Assembly (NCBI RefSeq): GCF_900109955.1
Contig: NZ_FOJB01000001.1
Coordinates: forward strand, 1,364,001-1,428,000
From: Aliiroseovarius sediminilitoris
GTDB taxonomy: Bacteria > Pseudomonadota > Alphaproteobacteria > Rhodobacterales > Rhodobacteraceae
DNA length: 64,000 bases
Direction: 5' to 3'
Under the pieces are notes generated by a model. It searched no databases, had not been told where the DNA came from, and saw only the letters and a list, made by a program, of their open reading frames with translations. This document shows positions 1 through 8,996 of the stretch, piece after piece. Made by a program: the position numbers and the translations under genes. The first letter of the stretch is position 1. Each line of letters starts with the position of its first letter.

Positions 1-1
1 C

Positions 2-307
2 GTCTTGATGGGGCAGGCAGCGGCAGAAAACGCCGATGTGGTGTTCGTGACCGATGACAATCCCCGCAGCGAAGACCCCTCCGCGATCCGCGCCATGGTG
101 ATGGGGGGCTGCCCCGAGGCCGTGAATGTCGGCGACCGGGCCGAAGCAATCCTGCGCGGTGTCGATGCGCTTGGCCCCGGTGATGCGCTGTTGATTGCGG
201 GCAAAGGGCATGAGACCGGCCAGACGATTGGTGATGACGTGTTGCCGTTTGACGATGCCGAACAGGCCTCGGTCGCGGTGGCTGCGCTTGACGGGCACAT
301 GGCATGA
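2..307 (+). CDS. murE: UDP-N-acetylmuramoyl-L-alanyl-D-glutamate--2,6-diaminopimelate ligase MurE, C-terminal part
   Basis: Only the last 101 codons are in the window; the gene begins upstream. MurE adds meso-diaminopimelate to UDP-MurNAc-L-Ala-D-Glu in the cytoplasm. The visible part is the C-terminal ligase domain. It contains the DNPR motif (inside TDDNPRSEDP), which in this family recognises meso-DAP rather than lysine, and the GKGHE motif near the end. The stop codon overlaps the murF start in an ATGA, so the two are probably translationally coupled. The identification is firm although the ATP-binding domain is not visible. Confidence 0.95.
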   Translation, partial: VLMGQAAAENADVVFVTDDNPRSEDPSAIRAMVMGGCPEAVNVGDRAEAILRGVDALGPGDALLIAGKGHETGQTIGDDVLPFDDAEQASVAVAALDGHMA

Positions 308-1719
308 CCCTGTGGCGTGCGGAAGATGCCGCGAATGCGACAGGCGGGAAGGCGCGGGGAAACTGGTTGGTCGATGGCGTGTCGATTGACACGCGCACCC
401 TTCAGCCGGGCGACCTGTTCGTTGCGCTGAAAGACGTGCGTGACGGGCATGACTTCGTGGCGCAGGCCCTGGAAAAAGGCGCAGGCGCAGCCATGATCAG
501 CCGCATCCCCGATGGTGTTGCCCCAGACGCGCCCTTGTTGATCGTCCACGACGTGCTGGCCGCGTTGGTGGCGCTGGGCCGTGCCGGTCGCGCACGAACA
601 GATGCGCGCGTGGTGGCGGTGACTGGATCGGTTGGCAAGACCTCGACCAAGGAAATGCTGCGTGCGGTCTTGTCCGCACAGGGTCGCACTCATGCTGCCG
701 AAGCAAGCTATAACAACCATTGGGGTGTGCCGTTGACCTTGGCGCGGATGCCCAAGGATACCGAGTTCGCGGTGATTGAAATCGGCATGAACCATCCCGG
801 CGAAATCGGCCCGTTGTCGCGCTTGACACGGCCCCATGTGGCCATGGTCACAACCGTTGCCGCAGCCCATCTTGAAGCCTTCGACGACCTGCCCGGCATC
901 GCGCGCGAAAAAGGCGCGATCTTCGAGGGGTTGGAGCCGGGCGGTATCGCTGTCATAAACGGCGATCTCGATACCACGCCGGTTCTGGCAAAGGCCGCAA
1001 AGGGATTTCAGACCGAGAGTTTCGGCGAGGGCGCAGCGAACGGCCACCGGCTGACCCATGTCTCGCTGACCCCGGACGCCACGATTTGCAAAGCGTTGAT
1101 CGCGGGCGAGGAGCAGGTGTTCAAAATCGCCTCACCCGGGCGGCATTTCGCGATGAATGCGCTGGGCGCGCTCGTCGCGGCGCGGGCTTTAAGGGCAGAT
1201 ACGACGCTGGCAGCGCGGGCGATGATCCAATGGCAGCCCCCCACTGGGCGCGGCACGCGGGAAGAGATCACGCTGGATGCCCCAGAGGGGCTGACCGTGA
1301 CGCTGATCGACGACGCGTTCAACGCCAACCCCACTTCGATGGCAGCGGCACTGGAGGTGTTGGGCGCGATGCAACCCCTAGATGGCGTGGGGCGCATCCA
1401 GAAAGGCCGCCGGATCGCCATTCTGGGCGACATGCTGGAACTCGGCCCGGACGAGGTTGCCTTGCACGCAGACCTGGCCGATCTGCCCTTTATGTCGGCC
1501 ATCGATCAGGTGCATTGCGTGGGACCGCGGATGCGGGCGCTTTGGGCGCGGCTGGACGGTGATCAGCAGGGGCTTTGGGTCGACACCGCCGCCGAGATGT
1601 CAACACAGGTGCGCCGGTTGATCGACGCGGGTGATGTTGTGCTGGTGAAAGGATCGAAAGGCTCTTTGGTGTCTCAAACTGTTGACGCGATCCGCAAAAT
1701 GGGTCAATCGCTTCGTTAA
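304..1719 (+). CDS. murF: UDP-N-acetylmuramoyl-tripeptide--D-alanyl-D-alanine ligase MurF
   Basis: Attaches D-Ala-D-Ala to UDP-MurNAc-tripeptide, the last cytoplasmic step of the precursor. The protein has 471 residues, normal for MurF. The N-terminal substrate domain is followed by the Mur-ligase P-loop TGSVGKTSTKEML near residue 105 and the conserved DAFNANPTSM segment in the C-terminal half (about residues 337-346). The start is the ATG inside the ATGA overlap with murE. mraY follows after 21 bases, so murE-murF-mraY form one unit. Confidence 0.97.
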   Translation: MTLWRAEDAANATGGKARGNWLVDGVSIDTRTLQPGDLFVALKDVRDGHDFVAQALEKGAGAAMISRIPDGVAPDAPLLIVHDVLAALVALGRAGRARTDARVVAVTGSVGKTSTKEMLRAVLSAQGRTHAAEASYNNHWGVPLTLARMPKDTEFAVIEIGMNHPGEIGPLSRLTRPHVAMVTTVAAAHLEAFDDLPGIAREKGAIFEGLEPGGIAVINGDLDTTPVLAKAAKGFQTESFGEGAANGHRLTHVSLTPDATICKALIAGEEQVFKIASPGRHFAMNALGALVAARALRADTTLAARAMIQWQPPTGRGTREEITLDAPEGLTVTLIDDAFNANPTSMAAALEVLGAMQPLDGVGRIQKGRRIAILGDMLELGPDEVALHADLADLPFMSAIDQVHCVGPRMRALWARLDGDQQGLWVDTAAEMSTQVRRLIDAGDVVLVKGSKGSLVSQTVDAIRKMGQSLR

Positions 1720-1740
1720 TTCCAGAAAAGGGACCGCTAT

Positions 1741-2823
1741 ATGTTGTATTGGTTGACCGAGTTTTCGGACGGCGGCGATGTTTTCAACCTGTTTCGCTAT
1801 ATCACCTTCCGATCCGGCGGGGCCTTCTTCACAGCCCTGATCTTCGGGTTCATTTTTGGCCAGCCGCTGATCAATATCCTGCGCCGTAAGCAAGGCAAGG
1901 GGCAACCGATCCGCGACGATGGCCCTGAAAGCCACAAGGAAAAACAAGGGACGCCGACGATGGGTGGGCTGTTGATCCTGTCGGCGCTTCTTGTGTCCAC
2001 ATTGATGTGGGCGCGGCTGGACAACCCTTATATCTGGATCACGCTGTTTGTCACCTATGGCTTTGGATTGATTGGTTTTGCGGATGACTACGCCAAGGTG
2101 TCGAAAGCCACAACGACCGGGGTGTCGGGCAAGTTGCGTATGGCGCTGGGCCTTCTGATCGCGGCAATTGCGGGCTATCTGGCATCGATAACCCACCCCG
2201 AGGGGCTGCAATTCAAGCTGGCCCTTCCGTTTTTCAAAGATACCCTTGTGAACCTGGGGATATTCTTCATCCCCTTCGTGATGATCGTAATCGTGGGCGC
2301 GGCCAATGCGGTAAACCTGACCGATGGTCTGGACGGGCTGGCCATCATGCCAGTGATGATCGCGGCGGGCACGCTGGGCGTCATTGCCTATGCGGTCGGT
2401 CGCGTTGACTTCACCGAATACCTGGATGTGCATTACGTCCCCGGCACGGGCGAGCTGTTCATCTTCACCTCCGCGCTGATTGGCGGGGGGTTGGGCTTCC
2501 TGTGGTATAACGCTCCGCCTGCTGCCGTGTTCATGGGCGACACCGGATCGCTGGCCCTGGGCGGCGCTTTGGGCGCCATCGCGGTTGCCACCAAGCACGA
2601 AATTGTGCTGGCCATCGTCGGCGGCTTGTTCGTGATCGAAGCGCTGTCGGTCATCATTCAGGTGCTTTATTACAAACGCACCGGGCGCCGGGTATTCCTG
2701 ATGGCCCCGATCCACCACCATTTCGAACATCTGGGCTGGAAAGAGCCGCAGATCGTGATCCGCTTCTGGATCATCTCGCTGATCCTTGCGCTGATCGGGC
2801 TGGCGACACTGAAAGTTCGCTAA
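1741..2823 (+). CDS. mraY: Phospho-N-acetylmuramoyl-pentapeptide transferase MraY
   Basis: Integral membrane enzyme that transfers phospho-MurNAc-pentapeptide to undecaprenyl phosphate, making lipid I. It has 360 residues with about ten hydrophobic segments. The hallmark stretches are all present: GFADDYAKV (Asp pair), [10 protein letters not shown], and the HHHFEHLGW histidine motif near the C-terminus. A Shine-Dalgarno AAAAGGGA lies about 8 bases before the ATG. The usual order in dcw clusters is murF-mraY-murD, as here. Confidence 0.97.
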   Translation: MLYWLTEFSDGGDVFNLFRYITFRSGGAFFTALIFGFIFGQPLINILRRKQGKGQPIRDDGPESHKEKQGTPTMGGLLILSALLVSTLMWARLDNPYIWITLFVTYGFGLIGFADDYAKVSKATTTGVSGKLRMALGLLIAAIAGYLASITHPEGLQFKLALPFFKDTLVNLGIFFIPFVMIVIVGAANAVNLTDGLDGLAIMPVMIAAGTLGVIAYAVGRVDFTEYLDVHYVPGTGELFIFTSALIGGGLGFLWYNAPPAAVFMGDTGSLALGGALGAIAVATKHEIVLAIVGGLFVIEALSVIIQVLYYKRTGRRVFLMAPIHHHFEHLGWKEPQIVIRFWIISLILALIGLATLKVR

Positions 2824-2870
2824 CCGCCGCCACGCAAGTCGCACAGCCCTGGAACCGGTCTGATCGCGGC

Positions 2871-2935
2871 TTCTTCTGGCCTGAAATATCCCGGGGTGAG
2901 GCGCGCTTGCAAAGCGGGCCGAGGGGCAGCGCCCC
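2871..2935 (-). repeat. Intergenic hairpin-plus-GATATTT module, copy A
   Basis: On the minus strand this reads as a hairpin GGGGC-GCT-GCCCC (2923-2935), a second hairpin CGCTT-TGC-AAGCG (about 2905-2917), then the core GGGATATTTCAGGCCAGAAGAA (2871-2892). The same hairpin-then-core arrangement occurs at three other places in the window. It lies in the 196-base gap between mraY and murD, just after the mraY stop. It may act in termination or mRNA 3' end stability; the function is not known to me. Confidence 0.7.
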
Positions 2936-3019
2936 TTTCCCGATCCGCGACATCAGACGAGGGCTTTTGTTTCCGCCCGTCGTGGTCTAGCCATAATGAA
3001 ACGAAGGCAGGAGGCGCGG

Positions 3020-4429
3020 ATGATCCCGGTCAAAGGCTATGAAGGGCAGAAGGTTGCGGTTCTGGGGCTGGGGCGGTCCGGCCTTGCAGCCGCCCATGCG
3101 TTGGAAGCAGGCGGGGCGGACGCCCTGTGCTGGGACGACAGCGCCGAGGCACGCGACCGCGCCGAGGGCCAGGCCTTGATCCTGCACGATCTGTCCAAAC
3201 CGAGTGCGTGGCAGGATGTGGCGGCCCTGATCGTCAGCCCCGGCATTCCACATCTCTATCCCGAACCCAACAAGATCATCGCCGCCGCGATGGAGGCGGG
3301 CGTGCCGGTCGACAACGATATCGGTTTGTTCTTTCGCAGCTTCGCCGACGAGGACTGGGACAGTTTCGATGTCAGCCCGAAGGTCGTCGCGATCACCGGA
3401 TCGAACGGGAAATCCACCACCTCGGCGCTGATCCATCACGTTCTGCAACAGTCCGGGCGTCCGACGCAACTTGCCGGCAATATCGGGCGTGGCGTGCTGG
3501 ATATCGACCGTGCCCATGATGGCGAAGTCGTGGTGCTGGAACTGTCCAGCTATCAGACCGATCTCGCGCGCGCGCTGACCCCGGATGTGGCGGTGTTCAC
3601 CAACCTGTCGCGCGATCATCTGGACCGGCACGGCGGTATGGGCGGCTATTTCGCGGCCAAACGGCGCCTGTTTGCCGAAGGCGGCCCGGATCGCGCGGTG
3701 ATCGGCGTGGACGAGGCCGAAGGTGTCTATCTGGCCGGGCAATTGTCCGAGGGGCCATCGGATGACCGGGTGATCCGCATCTCGGTCGATCGCAAGCTGT
3801 CGGGGCCGGGCTGGCAGGTCTTTGCACGCAAGGGGTTCTTGTCGGAATACCGAAAGGGGCGGCAGGTGGGATCAATTGATCTGCGCAAGATCAAGGGATT
3901 GCCCGGCACGCATAACCACCAGAACGCCTGCGCCGCATATGCGGTCTGTCGCACGCTGGGGCTGGCCCCGAAGCAGATTGAGACCGCGTTTCATGCTTTC
4001 AAAGGCCTGCCGCATCGCTCGCAACTGGTAGGTGAAAGGGATGGCGTGGCCTTCGTCAATGACAGCAAGGCCACCAATGTGGACAGCGCCCGCGCGGCCT
4101 TGTCCGCATTCAAGAACATCCGCTGGATCGCAGGCGGACTGGGCAAGGATGGCGGGATCGAAAGCCTGACTGCCGATGATCTGTCGGGTGTCACCAAAGC
4201 CTATCTGATTGGCCATTCGGCGCGGGAATTTGCCTTACGGCTTGGCGACGTGCCGCATGAAATTTGCGAAACGATGGGGCAAGCTGTGGCCCGCGCAGCC
4301 GAAGACGCTCAATCCGGTGACACAGTTCTTCTGGCTCCCGCCGCCGCCAGCTTCGACCAATACCCGGACTTCGAAAAACGCGGTGAAGACTTCACGCGGC
4401 TGGTGGCGTCGGTTTTATCAGGCAACTAG
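3020..4429 (+). CDS. murD: UDP-N-acetylmuramoylalanine--D-glutamate ligase MurD
   Basis: Adds D-glutamate to UDP-MurNAc-L-Ala in the cytoplasm. The N-terminal Rossmann segment [13 protein letters not shown] is followed by the Mur-ligase P-loop [13 protein letters not shown] and the later [12 protein letters not shown] motif. I chose the ATG at 3020 because AGGAGG lies about 4 bases upstream and the protein then begins [11 protein letters not shown], which fits the family; an in-frame ATG at 2996 would add 8 residues but lacks a good ribosome site. The length is 469 residues. It is separated from mraY by repeat copy A. The following gene is not ftsW, so the cell-wall cluster breaks off here. 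Confidence 0.96.
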   Translation: MIPVKGYEGQKVAVLGLGRSGLAAAHALEAGGADALCWDDSAEARDRAEGQALILHDLSKPSAWQDVAALIVSPGIPHLYPEPNKIIAAAMEAGVPVDNDIGLFFRSFADEDWDSFDVSPKVVAITGSNGKSTTSALIHHVLQQSGRPTQLAGNIGRGVLDIDRAHDGEVVVLELSSYQTDLARALTPDVAVFTNLSRDHLDRHGGMGGYFAAKRRLFAEGGPDRAVIGVDEAEGVYLAGQLSEGPSDDRVIRISVDRKLSGPGWQVFARKGFLSEYRKGRQVGSIDLRKIKGLPGTHNHQNACAAYAVCRTLGLAPKQIETAFHAFKGLPHRSQLVGERDGVAFVNDSKATNVDSARAALSAFKNIRWIAGGLGKDGGIESLTADDLSGVTKAYLIGHSAREFALRLGDVPHEICETMGQAVARAAEDAQSGDTVLLAPAAASFDQYPDFEKRGEDFTRLVASVLSGN

Positions 4430-4464
4430 CATGGCTGTATTCCGCGGCATACGAACTTTGATGA

Positions 4465-4487
4465 AAACCCCTTGTTGTTAAGGGTTT
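4465..4487 (+). terminator. Possible weak terminator or attenuator hairpin after murD
   Basis: AAACCCCTT, loop GTTGTT, AAGGGTTT forms a stem with one bulged C just downstream of the murD stop. No long T-run follows, so it is at best a weak intrinsic terminator. It lies upstream of the DUF3422 ribosome site. Confidence 0.3.
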
Positions 4488-4536
4488 GCATGGGTTGTCG
4501 GCTCTGCTACCTCTGTCGCGAGAGGAGCACGGCCAT

Positions 4537-5823
4537 ATGTTTGCATTGGAAGATTATCCCCATCGCTATGAATTGGCGAACGAGCTACATGCGCGCCCGT
4601 CTCCGGCACTCTCTGCCCCTATTACGGCTGTCTACCTTGCCGTAAAGCGGCCGGAACATGCGGCCAGTCGCAATCGGGATGCGGATCGCGCGCATCTGAT
4701 CGACCTGCTGGACCGCTTCGGAGCGCCGCATCCCAGCCCGGATGCGAACCATTATTTCGGCACCATCGGGCGGTATCAGTTGAAGTGGGAACAACACACG
4801 GAAATCGTGACCTATACGGTCTTCGCAGATGGGGTCGCGTCGCGGGCCTTTGATCCGGCGGCCTTTGATGTTTTCCCCACTGATTGGCTGCAAAATGCAC
4901 CGGGCAAGCGCGTGACTTCAGCCCATATTCGGATCGACAGAATGCCCCTGACCGAGGCCGAGATGAACGAGGCGATCAACAACTGGTTCGTCGCCGAAAG
5001 CGTCGCCGCGACCTGGGTGCTGGACCGCGCCGCTGTCGTGGCAGGGGATTTTCGCATCGACGCGGCGGGACATATGCGCTTCGCGGCATTTATCGGCAAC
5101 GACGCAGGCCCACGGCGCATCGGTCGGATCGTGCAGCGACTGTGCGAGATCGAGACCTATAAATCCTTGTCAATGCTGGGATTGCCGCAGGCGCGCCATT
5201 TGCAGGCCAAACTGGGGTATCTGGATGGGGAGCTGACCAAGCTGGTTGGCGCCATGTCGCGCGATGCCGAAGCGCCCGAGGCGACGCTGGACGAGCTTTT
5301 GCAGATATCTTCCGAGCTTGAGGATTTGACCGCTGCGACCTCGTTCCGGCTGAGCGCAACGACGGCCTATGAGGCGCTGGTAAACCAACGCATTCAGGCG
5401 CTGCGTGAAGAACGGTTCTTGGGGCGGCAGACCATGAGCGAGTTCATGATGCGCCGCTATGACCCTGCAATGCGGACGATTAAAAGTGCCGAACGGCAGC
5501 TGGGCAGCATGGCGCAAAGGGCCATGCGGGCCGGGGATTTGCTGCGAACCCGTGTCGATGTTCAGCGGTCCGAGCAAAATCAGGCCTTGCTGGCCAGTAT
5601 GGATCGTCGCGCGGACATGCAGCTTCGGTTGCAGGAAACGGTCGAAGGGCTGTCGGTCGTGGCGATCAGCTATTACGCCGTGTCGCTGGCGGGCTATCTG
5701 GCCTATCCGTTGACCGAGCTGCTGGGCGTCTCGAAAGGAATGCTCACTGCGGTACTTACACTGCCTGTGGTTGGGCTTGTGTGGCTGGGTGTGCGTCGGA
5801 TCCGGCATTCGATCGGGAAGTAA
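4537..5823 (+). CDS. DUF3422 family membrane-anchored protein
   Basis: A 428-residue protein whose N-terminus (DYPHRYELANELHARP) matches the start of DUF3422 proteins, a family of unknown function in proteobacteria. The body is largely soluble and helical with charged stretches, and the C-terminus has two hydrophobic segments (about residues 370-415), so it looks tail-anchored in the inner membrane. The ATG at 4537 is preceded by AGAGGAG with 9-base spacing; a TTG at 4486 in the same frame is less convincing. Its 3' end overlaps the convergent YeeE-type gene by 68 bases. No function is claimed. Confidence 0.85.
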   Translation: MFALEDYPHRYELANELHARPSPALSAPITAVYLAVKRPEHAASRNRDADRAHLIDLLDRFGAPHPSPDANHYFGTIGRYQLKWEQHTEIVTYTVFADGVASRAFDPAAFDVFPTDWLQNAPGKRVTSAHIRIDRMPLTEAEMNEAINNWFVAESVAATWVLDRAAVVAGDFRIDAAGHMRFAAFIGNDAGPRRIGRIVQRLCEIETYKSLSMLGLPQARHLQAKLGYLDGELTKLVGAMSRDAEAPEATLDELLQISSELEDLTAATSFRLSATTAYEALVNQRIQALREERFLGRQTMSEFMMRRYDPAMRTIKSAERQLGSMAQRAMRAGDLLRTRVDVQRSEQNQALLASMDRRADMQLRLQETVEGLSVVAISYYAVSLAGYLAYPLTELLGVSKGMLTAVLTLPVVGLVWLGVRRIRHSIGK

Positions 5824-6820
5824 GGCGCGCATCCACGCGCCCTGCGGCCCAGGCGCTGGCCGAAATCGTGACCAACGCCAGAACGGCTGCGACGGACAAC
5901 GTCGCTACGCCCGAAATCCCTGCGCCAACCGTGCAGCCTCCGGCCAGAACGCCACCAAAACCCATCAGCGCGCTCCCGGTCAGGTAACGGCCCATCTGGC
6001 CCGGCCCCTCAAAGCCTTGCCATTGGAACCGTCCTGCGATCACGGCAGAGACCAGTGCGCCCAGAACGACGCCTCCGATCAGCCCGGTACCGAAATTGGC
6101 ACCAATCGCCGAGGATGCGCCGGTCCAGAACAGTGTATCCGCAAGCGGTGCCGTAAAAGACAGGCTTTCGAAGGTGATCGGATCGAATTCGTCCTGCAAC
6201 ACCAGACCCGTGCCCACCCAGCCCAGCGGGATCAGAGCACCCAGCAAGGCCGCCAACAGCAGAACACCGGCGCGCGGACGGGCGTTTTGGATAAGAAAAC
6301 CCGCGAGAAGCAGCGGCAGGATCGCGGTCCAAACCGGTAGCGTAGGGGCCGGGATCGCCACGGCCTCAAGCGCCACGCGGGCTGGGGCCAGAAGGCCTTT
6401 CAGGGTTGCCAGCGCAGCAAGGGCTGCCACAAACAGCACGACCAGTGCACGCAGATTGCCCGATGCGCCCAGAACGGCCATCCGAGACAGGCAGCCTCGA
6501 GTCATCACCATGCCAACGCCAAATAGCAATCCGCCGACGATGATTGACAAATAGGGCAGGTCAGCGGCGTAGAAGCGATGAGCCGAGAAATCGATCCATC
6601 CGGCCTGCACAACCGCTTGCGTACCCAGAACCGCGATGGCCAAGGCCGTGACCCAGATCGCAAGGGCTGACCGGTTGTCTTGTCCGCCCCCGATCAGACC
6701 GCGCCGCAAACAGAAGCGCGTGATTTCCGCCAGCACACCAAAAGCCGCGCCCAATCCCAATCCGAACAGGATCGAGGCCGTGCGTGGGGTCAGGGTTTCA
6801 AAGCCAAGGGTCTCAAACAT
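5756..6820 (-). CDS. YeeE/YedE family sulfur-compound transporter
   Basis: A 354-residue polytopic membrane protein with about nine hydrophobic segments. The repeated small-residue motifs with cysteines (TRFCLRRGL near the N-terminus, MTRGCLSRM, and LAGGCTVGAG near the C-terminus) are typical of the YeeE/YedE family, whose studied members import thiosulfate or take part in sulfur transfer. The ATG at 6820 has GGAG 8 bases upstream; an ATG 6 bases earlier is too close to it. The last 22 codons overlap the end of the convergent DUF3422 gene. The substrate is not determinable here. Confidence 0.85.
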   Translation of the reverse strand: MFETLGFETLTPRTASILFGLGLGAAFGVLAEITRFCLRRGLIGGGQDNRSALAIWVTALAIAVLGTQAVVQAGWIDFSAHRFYAADLPYLSIIVGGLLFGVGMVMTRGCLSRMAVLGASGNLRALVVLFVAALAALATLKGLLAPARVALEAVAIPAPTLPVWTAILPLLLAGFLIQNARPRAGVLLLAALLGALIPLGWVGTGLVLQDEFDPITFESLSFTAPLADTLFWTGASSAIGANFGTGLIGGVVLGALVSAVIAGRFQWQGFEGPGQMGRYLTGSALMGFGGVLAGGCTVGAGISGVATLSVAAVLALVTISASAWAAGRVDARLTSRSNAGSDAHPATQAQPQAV

Positions 6821-7021
6821 CTTCATGTCTCCGCATTTGGGAATATGTTCCATCTGACGAGAGATTTTGGCGCTGACAAGGGTATGCAGGACGCAAGGAG
6901 GGACTGGCTGTGGAACAATTTCCCATTCGGGCGCGTGGGTTGCGAATATGTTGTGTCGGGGTGCGCATCCATCAAACCGGTGTTGCTTCACGGGTGAATT
7001 ATCCCGCAGGAACGTTCTTTT

Positions 7022-7936
7022 TTACCGCGCAGCGCGCCGCTGCCGACGCGGGTCCAGCGCGTCGCGCAGACCATCGCCGATATAGTTCACACTTAGCACC
7101 GTCAGCGAAATGGCCAGCCCCGGCCAGACCACCCGTGCAGGCGTCAGAGTCATGTAATTCGTGCCATCAAACAGCATACGCCCCCAACTGGGCACGTCCG
7201 ACGGAAACCCCAGACCCAGAAAGCTCAGCGCGCTTTCGGTCAGGATCGCGTGGCCCACCCCCAGCGTGGCCGATACAACGATCGGGCCAAGGATGTTTGG
7301 CAGGATGTGGCGTCGGATCATCGCGAAAGGGCGCGTGCCAAGGGCGGTGGCCGCCATGATGAATTCACGCTCGCGCAGGGCCAGCACCTCGCCCCGGACG
7401 ATCCGGGCTGTCTGCATCCAACTGGTCAGCCCGATGGCGCAGACGATCAGAAGGAACATGCCAACCTCAGGGCCGAACTGCGCGCGCAGGCTGTCGCGCC
7501 ACAGCATGATCGCCACAAGCAAAAGCGGCAAAAGCGGCAAGGACAGAAACAGGTCGGTCAAGCGCATTAACGGTGCGTCCCAGTGGCGAAACACGCCCGC
7601 CGCCACGCCGATCAATGTGCCCAGACTTACGGCCAGCGCGATCGCCACCAGGCCGACCAGCAACGACACCCGGCCCCCGGACAGCAGCGCGGCCAGAAGA
7701 TCACGCCCCAGTTGATCCGTGCCCAGCGGATGGGCCAGGCTGGGACCTTGGTTCTTGGCGCGGATGTCAATTTGCGCGGGGTCAAGCTGCCAGATCAGCG
7801 GACCGATCACCACCGCCAACGCAATCAAGGCCAGGATCACAGCCCCGATGACCGCGCCGGGATGGGTGCAGAAACGACGCCAAAGGGTCGCGCGCCGAAT
7901 GGGGGGTGGGACGGATACGACCTCTTGCTCAGTCAT
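7022..7936 (-). CDS. Oligopeptide-type ABC transporter permease (OppC/DppC-like)
   Basis: A 304-residue inner-membrane permease. A cytoplasmic N-terminus is followed by one helix, the OppC-type periplasmic segment with HPLGTDQLGRDLL, and the binding-protein-dependent transport domain. The EAA-like loop LGTRPFAMIRRHILPN contacts the ATPase in this family. It overlaps the upstream permease gene by 8 bases, so the two are co-translated. No ATP-binding gene follows; the next minus-strand gene is the YeeE-type transporter about 200 bases on. Confidence 0.92.
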   Translation of the reverse strand: MTEQEVVSVPPPIRRATLWRRFCTHPGAVIGAVILALIALAVVIGPLIWQLDPAQIDIRAKNQGPSLAHPLGTDQLGRDLLAALLSGGRVSLLVGLVAIALAVSLGTLIGVAAGVFRHWDAPLMRLTDLFLSLPLLPLLLVAIMLWRDSLRAQFGPEVGMFLLIVCAIGLTSWMQTARIVRGEVLALREREFIMAATALGTRPFAMIRRHILPNILGPIVVSATLGVGHAILTESALSFLGLGFPSDVPSWGRMLFDGTNYMTLTPARVVWPGLAISLTVLSVNYIGDGLRDALDPRRQRRAAR

Positions 7937-8930
7937 ACCTTATCCTTGGATCCAGCAGGCCATAGACGATATCGGCCAGCAGGTTGAACATCACGATCAG
8001 GACGGCGAACAGAAAGGTCAGCGTTTGCACCAGCGGCACGTCACCGCTTTGAATGCCCGAAATCAGCAACTGCCCCAAGCCGTTTACGCGGAAAACTTGC
8101 TCGGTCACGATGGCGCCCGCGAAGACCTGCGGAATGGCCAGTGAAATAACGGTGATAACCGGGATCATCGCGTTGCGCAACGCGTGGCCCAGCAGGACAC
8201 GAGCCTCGGTCATACCCTTGGCGCGGGCGGTGCGCACGAAATCCTGATGCAAGGTTTCCAGCATTGAGGCGCGCAGATAACGGCTGAATTGGGCGGCGTT
8301 GAACAGGGCCAGCACGGTGACAGGCATGACCATCTGACGAAACTGGACGCCAAAGCTGTGCCAATCCGTGATCCGGTGTGTGGTGTCATAAATCGACGGA
8401 AACCACTCCAGCTTGACCGAGAAGACGAGGATCATCAGAACGCCCAGAAAGAAGCTGGGCACCGAAAAGCCGATCATCGCGATGAGGGTGCCAAGCTGAT
8501 CCACCCAGCCATATTGGTCGCGCGCCGACAGGACCCCCAAGGGCAACGCGATCATCACGCCGATCACCAGCGACAGTCCGACCACCCACAGGGTCTGGGG
8601 CAGGCGGTCGCCGATCAGATCGACAACCGGGGCGTGGGCCGACCAGCTTTGCAGACGCAATCGGTCGCTCTGACTGCCGGTCATCCAGTCCAGCAGGTTC
8701 AGCGGCTCGTTGATGAAAAACTGTTTGCACCACAGAAGATAGCGGACGTAGGTTGGGGCGTCCAAACCAAGACCGGTGCGGATTTGCCCGCGTATTTCTG
8801 GCGGAATGGTCAGGGGCAGATTGGCGGTTGGATCATTTGGTGCAAGGTCGATCAACAAGAAAATCACAAGGCTGATTGCCAGCAATACAGGAATGGAAAA
8901 GGCAAGCCGCCGCAGCGTATAGGTGAACAT
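7929..8930 (-). CDS. Oligopeptide-type ABC transporter permease (OppB/DppB-like)
   Basis: A 333-residue permease with the standard OppB layout: an N-terminal helix ([20 protein letters not shown]), a long periplasmic loop, then five helices and the terminal [17 protein letters not shown], which is diagnostic for this subfamily. The EAA-type loop ([20 protein letters not shown]) is intact. It lies 66 bases after the binding-protein gene and overlaps the partner permease gene. The two permeases would form the channel heterodimer. Confidence 0.93.
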   Translation of the reverse strand: MFTYTLRRLAFSIPVLLAISLVIFLLIDLAPNDPTANLPLTIPPEIRGQIRTGLGLDAPTYVRYLLWCKQFFINEPLNLLDWMTGSQSDRLRLQSWSAHAPVVDLIGDRLPQTLWVVGLSLVIGVMIALPLGVLSARDQYGWVDQLGTLIAMIGFSVPSFFLGVLMILVFSVKLEWFPSIYDTTHRITDWHSFGVQFRQMVMPVTVLALFNAAQFSRYLRASMLETLHQDFVRTARAKGMTEARVLLGHALRNAMIPVITVISLAIPQVFAGAIVTEQVFRVNGLGQLLISGIQSGDVPLVQTLTFLFAVLIVMFNLLADIVYGLLDPRIRYD

Positions 8931-8996
8931 GGGACGACCTGCGGTCTTTGGGATTGCCCGTCAGAGTTGACGCGCCTTGCGGTCAGTCTAGCGGGC

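Noticed and set aside
1600-2844. 414-codon minus-strand open frame opposite mraY
   Set aside because: Its translation is His/Gln/Arg-rich with no family signature and mirrors the codon pattern of mraY; an antisense shadow in GC-rich DNA.
6380-6400. Fifth copy of the GGCCAGAAG repeat core within the YeeE-type gene
   Set aside because: Only the GGGGCCAGAAG part matches; GATATTT and the hairpin are missing and it is coding sequence.
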